A program made the position numbers and the translations under genes. The notes beneath the pieces are model-generated. The model was not told the origin of the DNA and did no database searches. It saw only the letters and a list, made by a program, of their open reading frames with translations. Below, in pieces: positions 1-5,117 of a DNA stretch of 10,811 nt (its first letter is position 1; each line of letters begins with the position of its first letter). This stretch comes from CAZVJA01 sp964626885 (GTDB lineage Bacteria > Planctomycetota > Planctomycetia > Planctomycetales > Planctomycetaceae): positions 1-10,811 of the forward strand of contig CAZVJA010000186.1 of assembly GCA_964626885.1 (NCBI GenBank). Direction: 5' to 3'.

Positions 1-228
1 GTGCAGTTCCTGGGATTGCCGGCGGGACTCGGATTCGGCCTCCACCAGTTGCTGGTTCGCTTTAGCAACCGTTTCGGTCTGGCGGGCCATCTGCTGGTTC
101 TGCTCCGCCTGGCGCTCGAGGCTTTCCCGGGAGAGGGCGACCAGGCGTTTGTCCTCATCGCATCCCAGGAGGGCGGCCAGGAGGATCATCAGTAACCAGC
201 GAATTCGGGGACGTGCGGTCTCGGGCAT
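1..228 (-). CDS. Coiled-coil lipoprotein, partial (C-terminus beyond left edge)
   Basis: The ATG at 228 opens a minus-strand reading frame that stays open to the window edge (76 codons). It has a short basic start, a hydrophobic stretch around residues 13-22, and a lipobox-like end (LLAALLGC) with Cys24 as the likely lipidated residue. After it comes a polar, Gln/Glu/Arg-rich segment (RLVALSRESLERQAEQNQQM and onward) with no proline and few glycines, which reads as a long coiled coil. A GGAG at 237-240 lies 8 nt before the start and supports it. I infer a membrane-anchored lipoprotein with a helical periplasmic body. The start lies inside the preceding small membrane-protein gene in another frame (74-nt overlap), so the two are probably translated as a pair. 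The family is not recognised. An o-spanin-like role is conceivable from the architecture alone. Confidence 0.6.
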   Translation of the reverse strand, partial: MPETARPRIRWLLMILLAALLGCDEDKRLVALSRESLERQAEQNQQMARQTETVAKANQQLVEAESESRRQSQELH

Positions 229-364
229 GCGGATTTCTCCAGAGGGATAGAAGTCGAACCAGCAGACGCTGCAGCGCCCGCCGCAGCCGGACCTCGCGCA
301 CAAGCGCCAGCGTCACGGCCAACAGCAGCAGCGCGCAGGTCGCTAGCGCCATCGTCGCTGTCAT
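155..364 (-). CDS. Small one-helix membrane protein (69 aa)
   Basis: The ATG at 364 is preceded by AAAGGAA (372-378) with 7-nt spacing, so I chose it over an in-frame upstream start at 451. The 69-residue product has one transmembrane helix at about residues 5-22 (ALATCALLLLAVTLALV). It is followed by a strongly basic amphipathic stretch (REVRLRRALQRLLVRLLSLW) and a polar, Pro-rich tail. Under the positive-inside rule the basic part is cytoplasmic. The gene overlaps the start of the downstream lipoprotein gene by 74 nt out of frame, which suggests a compact, coupled pair. No family is recognised. Holin-like or spanin-like proteins share this size and layout but no diagnostic motif is present. 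The overlap means a chance reading frame cannot be fully excluded. Confidence 0.5.
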   Translation of the reverse strand: MTATMALATCALLLLAVTLALVREVRLRRALQRLLVRLLSLWRNPHARDRTSPNSLVTDDPPGRPPGMR

Positions 365-542
365 GCAGGGGTTCCTTTCTGGGGAAGAGGGACCGGAATT
401 CGAAACGAAAAAGGCCCGTCCACCAGCCCAAAAGGGCCGATGACCGGGCACAGAACACGAAATTGAGAGGAGCCGAGAGCTACGAAGGCACCATCAAGGA
501 AAGATACCCCCAAAACAGCGGAAATTTAGCTTCTGCCGTTAT

Positions 543-562
543 TTCGATTAACGTTAATCGAA
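543..562. repeat. Perfect 20-bp palindrome (operator-like)
   Basis: TTCGATTAACGTTAATCGAA is identical to its reverse complement over all 20 bases and is AT-rich compared with its surroundings. It lies in the 269-bp gap (365-633) between the DUF1016-like gene, which ends at 634, and the small membrane-protein gene, which starts at 364. The half-site CGTTAATCG (552-560) recurs at 1478-1486, upstream of the DUF1016-like gene. Such symmetry usually marks a site bound by a dimeric DNA-binding protein. A hairpin transcript end for the 634-1329 gene is also possible, but there is no clear T-run. The rest of the gap shows nothing I can name. Confidence 0.55.
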
Positions 563-633
563 TTTACCGAATGGTTGACATATGGAGTTAAGTGCAATCA
601 AGGAGAGCTTTTAGGAACCAATTCGCAGGTGGA

Positions 634-1329
634 TCAAAGCTGCCGATGGACCGCCTGCCGTAGCTCGTCGAGGGATTCCATCGCAGATTTCAGTTTTCGC
701 CGGATCGCCGGCGGGAGTTGTTTTTCGCCAAATACCCTTCCCTTTGACGTCGGCTCCTCTGCGGCGCCCTCTGATCCCCCCAATTTGCGGTACCAGCTCA
801 GGAGTGTCCCAAGGCGGCGATCGAGATCCGCCAAGGCATCCTTCACGTCTAATGGGCGCCGGCTGGGACGCCCTCCCTGGCCGAGGGAGCGCTGTCGTCC
901 GAGGCGAATCCGGATCTGCCGATCCAGCTGGGAGACCGTCCAGTTTCCCCGAATACAGGCGGTTTCGAGCCGCTTTCGCTGTTTCGGGTTATCGATGGCG
1001 ATCAGCCGCAGAATCCGGCTCCAGGAGAGCTTGCTTTCCAACGCTTTGGCTTGTCTGGCCGTGTAGACACGGGCAAATTTCCGGGCGGCATAGAGCTCCG
1101 ACCGGGAGCAGCCTAAAGCTTTCGCCAAGGCTTCCGCGAAATTCCCCCCTCGTCCTTCCAAGAAGCTGGGCAGCGTTTCATCAGCAAATTGCCCTACTGC
1201 ATACCAGACCGACAGGCGCGCGGGAGATTCCTGATGAAGGTCCCGTTTCAGGCGTGCCGCTGTACGGCATTGCTCGCTGGTAAGGTTCCGAATTGGTTGA
1301 GCGGAACGACGTGGTTTGGGAATCGGCAT
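634..1329 (-). CDS. DUF1016 N-terminal-domain-like protein without nuclease domain (231 aa)
   Basis: Residues about 38-143 match the pattern of the helical DUF1016_N domain of YhcG-type proteins. A 'RLSVWYAVGQF' helix stands where that family has 'LYWEIGRRI'. It is followed by 'FAEALAKALGCSRSELYAAR' in the place of the 'sxxNLxxMRxF' segment, then 'LSWSRILRLIAIDNPKQRKR' and 'GNWTVSQLDRQIR', which align with the 'LSWSHxxxLL', 'xxGWSxxxLExQI' core. In full-length family members a PD-(D/E)XK nuclease domain follows. Here the protein ends about 90 residues later with a basic linker (QGGRPSRRPL), a predicted helix and a charged C-terminus, with no nuclease motif. The N-terminal 30 residues are basic. 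An in-frame TGA just upstream makes the ATG at 1329 the first possible start; no strong SD is seen. A nucleic-acid or protein-binding role is inference. The family assignment is from memory of the domain pattern and is moderately sure. Confidence 0.6.
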   Translation of the reverse strand: MPIPKPRRSAQPIRNLTSEQCRTAARLKRDLHQESPARLSVWYAVGQFADETLPSFLEGRGGNFAEALAKALGCSRSELYAARKFARVYTARQAKALESKLSWSRILRLIAIDNPKQRKRLETACIRGNWTVSQLDRQIRIRLGRQRSLGQGGRPSRRPLDVKDALADLDRRLGTLLSWYRKLGGSEGAAEEPTSKGRVFGEKQLPPAIRRKLKSAMESLDELRQAVHRQL

Positions 1330-1516
1330 CGGCGGCTTTCAGAAGAGTGGAGTTCTGGCTCGGGGCTTCCTTCGATGCTTCCATCTCGTCCCGGCGGCGA
1401 CCCTTTGTTGACGAAGCGGCGCGAGGGCGAACGGCAGCACGAATCCGGACGGTCGATAACTCAGTGATCTTCACTATCGTTAATCGGAAGTCCGAACGTT
1501 CTACCACTTTTACCAC
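1181..1516 (-). CDS. Possible small ORF with strong SD, overlapping the DUF1016-like gene
   Basis: A GTG at 1516 follows a very good Shine-Dalgarno sequence, GGAGGG (1521-1526), with a 4-nt spacer. The frame starts VVKVVERSDFRLTIVKI and runs 111 codons. Its second half overlaps the start of the DUF1016-like gene in another frame and reads as low-complexity shadow (Ser/Thr/Pro-rich). The first 60 codons precede that gene and could be a leader peptide. They could also be the original N-terminus of the DUF1016-like protein, separated by a frameshift. The DUF1016-like domain looks complete without it. I list this because the ribosome site is better than that of the neighbouring gene, not because the product is recognised. 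Confidence 0.2.
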   Translation of the reverse strand: MVKVVERSDFRLTIVKITELSTVRIRAAVRPRAASSTKGRRRDEMEASKEAPSQNSTLLKAADADSQTTSFRSTNSEPYQRAMPYSGTPETGPSSGISRAPVGLVCSRAIC

Positions 1517-1519
1517 TTA
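1502..1519. repeat. Two 9-bp tandem repeats TACCACTTW
   Basis: TACCACTTT (1502-1510) and TACCACTTA (1511-1519) are adjacent and differ only in the last base. A shorter TACCACC follows at 1530-1536. They coincide with the start of the possible small ORF at 1516, so they may simply encode its repeated Val codons. Alternatively they may be a protein-binding site in the upstream region of the DUF1016-like gene. Confidence 0.4.
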
Positions 1520-1550
1520 ACCCTCCGAATACCACCATTTCTTGCGAGAA

Positions 1551-1585
1551 AATCGCATCGATTGCAATGCGATGCAAATGCGATT
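1551..1585. repeat. Nested inverted repeats rich in GCGAT words
   Basis: Two overlapping inverted repeats share this stretch. GCATCG (1555-1560) pairs with CGATGC (1570-1575) around the 9-base centre ATTGCAATG, which itself contains an 8-bp palindrome. AATCGCAT (1551-1558) pairs with ATGCGATT (1578-1585). Further CGATTA words occur at 1581 and 1600. The region is AT-richer than its surroundings, contains no convincing gene, and ends about 65 bp before the tRNA fragment. A regulatory region or binding sites for a recombinase or its accessory factors are both possible. Confidence 0.4.
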
Positions 1586-1650
1586 ACGATGCGCGAAAAC
1601 GATTAGCCCCAAAGGGTTTCACGGCTTTTCGGCGAAGTTGCCCGCCCTGC

Positions 1651-1692
1651 TTTCTAATCCGTCGGTCGGGGGTTCGAATCCCTCCGGGCGTA
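1651..1692 (+). pseudogene. 3' part of tRNA-Arg(UCU), probable integration (att) site
   Basis: The block fits a tRNA 3' half with canonical spacing. The anticodon loop TTTCTAA (1651-1657) carries anticodon TCT at 1653-1655. The 3' anticodon strand is 1658-1662 and the variable loop 1663-1667. The T-arm is GGGGG / TTCGAAT / CCCTC (1668-1684, one G-U pair), the 3' acceptor strand is CGGGCGT (1685-1691), and A73 is 1692. No CCA is encoded. The bases before 1651 (CCTGC) do not pair with the 3' anticodon strand, and no D-arm or 5' acceptor strand is visible upstream. This is therefore a fragment, not a working gene. Similarity starts at the anticodon loop, a usual crossover point for tyrosine integrases, so I infer an attachment-site remnant. 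No integrase is in the window. Confidence 0.75.
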
Positions 1693-1696
1693 CTTT

Positions 1697-1745
1697 GATC
1701 TTTCCAGTTCAGGTCGTAAAGATCTTCGAGCCGAATCGGGCTCGA
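1697..1745. repeat. Two consecutive stem-loops after the tRNA fragment
   Basis: GATCTTT (1697-1703) pairs with AAAGATC (1718-1724) across a 14-nt loop. Immediately after, TCGAGCC (1726-1732) pairs with GGCTCGA (1739-1745) around the 6-nt loop GAATCG. Both stems are perfect 7-bp matches. They begin 4 nt after the tRNA fragment ends. They may be the old transcript end of the ancestral tRNA gene, although no T-run follows, or symmetric sites tied to the integration locus. The remaining bases up to the esterase start at 1859 show nothing clear. Confidence 0.4.
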
Positions 1746-1858
1746 CCGCAGCACAGCTCAAGGAAGTGCGGCACCTCACGTGGCGCAATGATCACTTCGA
1801 GAAATTACGGAGCGGCGGTGGAATCGGGAAACGGCAATTAGAGGATACTGGTTTGCCC

Positions 1859-2821
1859 ATGAATCAAAGAACCCTCTTCGTCCTCTTATTGACAGTGCTG
1901 TCATTCGTCACCGATGCTTTTGCGAAGGATCGACCAGAGGCGAATCGGAACGCCCGGTCAGATTATCCGCCGGTCATGGAGGGGGCAAAAGTCAAGGTCT
2001 ACAAAAAGGTGGGAGACGTGCAACTGAACATGTACGTCTTTCAGCCGAAAGAGCAGGCCTCGGCTAACAAGCGGCCTGCGATCGTGTTTTTCTTTGGGGG
2101 TGGCTGGAGCGCCGGATCGCCGAAGCAGTTTGAGAAGCAATGCGAGTATTTTGCATCAAGAGGGATGGTGTCGCTCGCTGCCGATTACCGCGTCGCCAGC
2201 CGACATGGGGTGAAAGCGGTTAGTTGCGTTGCGGATGCAAAATCGGCGATCCGCTGGATTCGCGCGCATGCCGAGGAACTTGGCGTCGATCCAGAAAAGA
2301 TCGTGGCGAGCGGCGGTTCCGCGGGGGGGCACATCGCCGCTTGTACCGGAACGATCGATGGGCTCGACGAAGCGGGAGAAGATGTTTCGCTCTCTTCGCG
2401 GCCGAATGCGATGGTGTTATTCAATCCAGCCGTCGTGCTGGCGCCGGTAAAGGGAGAACTGCCGCTGCGCAATCCCGAACAGCTCAAGGATCGAACCGGG
2501 ATCGAGCCGGCTGCGATCTCTCCATTTCATCATATAAAGCCGGGTGCTCCGCCAATGCTCATTCTGCATGGCAAGGAGGATTCCACCGTGCCTTACAAAA
2601 CGGTGGAATGGTTCAGCGAAGCGATGACGAAGGCGGGAAACCGTTGCGAGTTGGCGGGCTACGAGGGAGCGGGGCATGGGTTCTTCAACTACGCCCGCAA
2701 AGAAAAGCAAGCTTTCGTGGAAACGCTCGAGCGGGCCGACCGGTTCCTCGCCTCGCTGGGTTATCTCGCGGGGGAATCGACAGTCAAGAAATTCTTAGCT
2801 GCACAGAAATCGGCGGATTGA
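1859..2821 (+). CDS. Secreted alpha/beta-hydrolase (esterase/lipase, HGGG-type), 320 aa
   Basis: I start the gene at the ATG at 1859 because it gives a clear signal peptide (basic MNQR, hydrophobic LFVLLLTVLSFV, cleavage near AFA/KD at residue 22). A longer in-frame start at 1766 would bury it. The mature protein has the alpha/beta-hydrolase landmarks in order. The oxyanion-hole segment FFFGGGW is at about 77-83. The nucleophile elbow is SGGSAGGH with Ser154, followed by the acid HGKEDSTVP with Asp241 and the catalytic AGHGF with His273. This is the layout of the carboxylesterase/BD-FAE-like and acetyl-xylan-esterase-like group common in planctomycetes. It probably hydrolyses ester groups on an extracytoplasmic substrate such as an acylated polysaccharide; the substrate cannot be read from sequence. 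It stands alone, converging on nasA with 92 bp between and no strong terminator visible. A weak GAGG lies about 12 nt upstream. Confidence 0.85.
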   Translation: MNQRTLFVLLLTVLSFVTDAFAKDRPEANRNARSDYPPVMEGAKVKVYKKVGDVQLNMYVFQPKEQASANKRPAIVFFFGGGWSAGSPKQFEKQCEYFASRGMVSLAADYRVASRHGVKAVSCVADAKSAIRWIRAHAEELGVDPEKIVASGGSAGGHIAACTGTIDGLDEAGEDVSLSSRPNAMVLFNPAVVLAPVKGELPLRNPEQLKDRTGIEPAAISPFHHIKPGAPPMLILHGKEDSTVPYKTVEWFSEAMTKAGNRCELAGYEGAGHGFFNYARKEKQAFVETLERADRFLASLGYLAGESTVKKFLAAQKSAD

Positions 2822-2913
2822 GTTTGATCGTTTTACGAAACTCGCGTTGTGGGGCGCTCATCACGCAGAGGTCACGGCCGGAGACGGTGGTTCCCGCTAA
2901 ACCTGTTCGCGTG

Positions 2914-5112
2914 TCAGTCCGTCACTTTCTCCACGCGCACCGAGCAGTGTTTGTACGACGGCTGCTTGGAATACGGATCGAACACCGCATCGGTGAGTAG
3001 ATTCGTGGCCGCGTCATGCATCGGCAGAAAGACCTGCCCCTGCATCACTGTCGGGGTGATGAACGCCCGAGCGCGAAGTGTTCCTCGCGGCGAAGAGACC
3101 GAGACCCATTCATTGGGCTGAAGGCCGAGTTGCCGTGCGTCGGTGGGGTTAATCTCCAGGAACAAACTTTCCGGCGCGAGTTGCCGCAGCACCGGAGATT
3201 TCGCCGTGCGGGTTTGCGTATGCCACTGCACGGCGGTGCCGCGTCCCGTCAACAGGATGAGCGGAAAACGTTCGCTGGGAGGCTCTCGCACCGGGCGGGG
3301 TTCTTCAAAAACGAAGCGGGCTTTGCCGTCGGAATGGTAAAACTCTCCATCCTCGAATAGCCGCCGCTGGTTCTCCTCCGGATGCAAATCGCTTGGGTAC
3401 GGCCACTGGATGCCCCCCTGCTCTTCGAGGGCACGGTAATTCTCGATCCCGGAGAAATCACACGGGCGTCCAGCTGAGAGTTTCTTGAGCAGGTCGAAGA
3501 CGGCGGCCGGCGAACTCCACTGGTGGAGCATTTCGCCGACTCCCCACGCCTTGGCCAAACGTTGGAAGATCTCGAAATCGGGGACCGCTTCTCCCGGCGC
3601 GTCGCAGATTTTTTGGATCAGGCCGATTCGCCTCTCGGAATTGATGAACGTTCCCGTCTTTTCTCCCCAACCGGCAGCGGGGAGTACCAAGTCGGCCAGT
3701 TGCGCGGTTTCAGTGGTGTGGTACATGTCTTGCACGACGAGGAAATCGAGTCGGCGAAGAATCTCGACGGCATCTTTCTGATTGATCCAGGAATGCGCGG
3801 GGTTCGTGCAGATGACCCACAGGCCGCGGATCTTTCCTCGTAGAATTCCTTCCATGATCTCCGGGTAGGACCAGCTGTTGCGGTCGGGGATGTGCCCGGT
3901 GGGGATGTTGAGGATCTCCGCCACCTCCTCGCGGTGTTGTGGTTTGGTGAAGTCCCGGCCGCCGAACAAGTTTGTGGTGTTGCTGAACAGACGCGAGCCC
4001 ATTGCGTTGCACTGACCGGTGATCGAATTGGCTCCGGTGCCGGGACGGCCGATGTTGCCGGTCATGAGCGCCAAGTTGATGATGGCCTGCGCGGTGCGGA
4101 CCCCCTGGTGACTCTGGTTGACCCCCATGGTCCACCAAAAGGAGACTCGTTCCCCTTCGTGAATCGTGCGGACCAGACGTTCGATCTGTCGTGTCGTCAA
4201 ACCTGTCGCGGCGGCAGTCGCTTCCAGCGTGTAAGTTTCCACGAACGCAGCGAATTCATCGAACCCGTTGGTATGACGATCAATGTAATCCTGGTCGATC
4301 CACCCCTTTGTGATCAGTTCGCGCGCGATGCCGTAGAACAAGGACAGATCCGCTTTGGGGGCCACTGGCAGATGCTGCGATGCCTGCATGGCGGTCTCGG
4401 TCCGACGCGGATCGATGACGACAATCTCCGGATGATGTGGGTTGTTCATCACCCGCTGCCACAAGATGGGGTGCGCGATGCACAAGTTCGAGCCGACGAG
4501 GACGATGACGTCCGATTCCTCGAAGTCCTGATAGGTGTAAGGAGGCGCATCGAACCCGAACGATTCCTTGTAGGCGACGACCGCGGTCGCCATGCACTGC
4601 CGTGTGTTGCCGTCCCCGTGGATCATTCCCATGCCGAATTTCGCCAGCGCGCCGAGCAACGCCATTTCCTCTGTCGGCAACTGGCCGGTGCTCAGGAACG
4701 CGACCGATTCCGCACCGTGCCGCGTCTGGATCATGCGAAACCGGTCAACGAACATATGGATCGCCGTCTCCCAGTCGATCGGCTTCAGCCGCCCCGACAT
4801 GGTTCGGAGCAGAGGTGTCGTAGCCCGGTCGGCGGCTCGCAAGACGGTAAGCGCTTCCCATCCTTTGGGGCAGGCAGTGCCGGAGTTCACCGGGTAGTTT
4901 TTTGCGGGGGAGAGTGAGACCGCTCGCTCCCCCTGCACATGCACCGACAGATTGCAGCCGGTCGAACAGAATCCGCAGACGCTCGATACGATGTGATCGG
5001 GCTTGTGCCGCGCCGGAAGTATTCCGAGCCCGAAACCGCCGTCGATCTTGCGCAATTCCTCGGTGAGCGGCCCATGACGCCGATGCAGAAGATCCTTGAG
5101 AGTGGCGAGCAT
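2914..5112 (-). CDS. nasA: Assimilatory nitrate reductase, molybdopterin catalytic subunit (732 aa)
   Basis: A molybdopterin oxidoreductase that reduces nitrate to nitrite. The N-terminal 4Fe-4S motif is C46-x2-C49-x3-C53...C81 (SVCGFCSTGC, then CPKGW). The Mo ligand is Cys173 in NTRQCMATAV, as in the Nap/Nas nitrate reductase branch. The GSNLCIAHP and MTGNIGRPGTGANSITGQCN segments bind the bis-MGD cofactor, and the C-terminal dinucleotide-binding domain (from about LILLTGRGTAVQWHTQTRT) is complete. There is no Tat signal, so the enzyme is cytoplasmic. The length equals the NarB type, and the extra C-terminal [2Fe-2S] domain of Klebsiella-type NasA is absent, so electrons must come from a partner. 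The ATG at 5112 has GAGG at 5122-5125 with 9-nt spacing. The ATG at 5121 overlaps the dmsBC stop as ATGA and is an equally possible start three residues longer. Last gene of the nirBD-dmsBC-nasA operon. Confidence 0.92.
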   Translation of the reverse strand: MLATLKDLLHRRHGPLTEELRKIDGGFGLGILPARHKPDHIVSSVCGFCSTGCNLSVHVQGERAVSLSPAKNYPVNSGTACPKGWEALTVLRAADRATTPLLRTMSGRLKPIDWETAIHMFVDRFRMIQTRHGAESVAFLSTGQLPTEEMALLGALAKFGMGMIHGDGNTRQCMATAVVAYKESFGFDAPPYTYQDFEESDVIVLVGSNLCIAHPILWQRVMNNPHHPEIVVIDPRRTETAMQASQHLPVAPKADLSLFYGIARELITKGWIDQDYIDRHTNGFDEFAAFVETYTLEATAAATGLTTRQIERLVRTIHEGERVSFWWTMGVNQSHQGVRTAQAIINLALMTGNIGRPGTGANSITGQCNAMGSRLFSNTTNLFGGRDFTKPQHREEVAEILNIPTGHIPDRNSWSYPEIMEGILRGKIRGLWVICTNPAHSWINQKDAVEILRRLDFLVVQDMYHTTETAQLADLVLPAAGWGEKTGTFINSERRIGLIQKICDAPGEAVPDFEIFQRLAKAWGVGEMLHQWSSPAAVFDLLKKLSAGRPCDFSGIENYRALEEQGGIQWPYPSDLHPEENQRRLFEDGEFYHSDGKARFVFEEPRPVREPPSERFPLILLTGRGTAVQWHTQTRTAKSPVLRQLAPESLFLEINPTDARQLGLQPNEWVSVSSPRGTLRARAFITPTVMQGQVFLPMHDAATNLLTDAVFDPYSKQPSYKHCSVRVEKVTD

Positions 5113-5117
5113 GGTGA

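Noticed and set aside
575..580. TTGACA on the plus strand as a promoter
   Set aside because: No -10 element at suitable spacing and no plus-strand gene downstream.
575..1283. Plus-strand open frames covering the DUF1016-like gene
   Set aside because: The minus-strand frame shows a domain pattern and sensible codon use; the plus frames are Ser/Arg-rich and patternless.
1641..1692. Complete tRNA gene
   Set aside because: No 5' acceptor strand, D-arm or matching 5' anticodon strand is present upstream.
3892..4917. Long plus-strand open frame (341 codons) opposite nasA
   Set aside because: It lies entirely antisense to a well-recognised molybdoenzyme; its product has no recognisable motif and reflects GC-rich codon bias.
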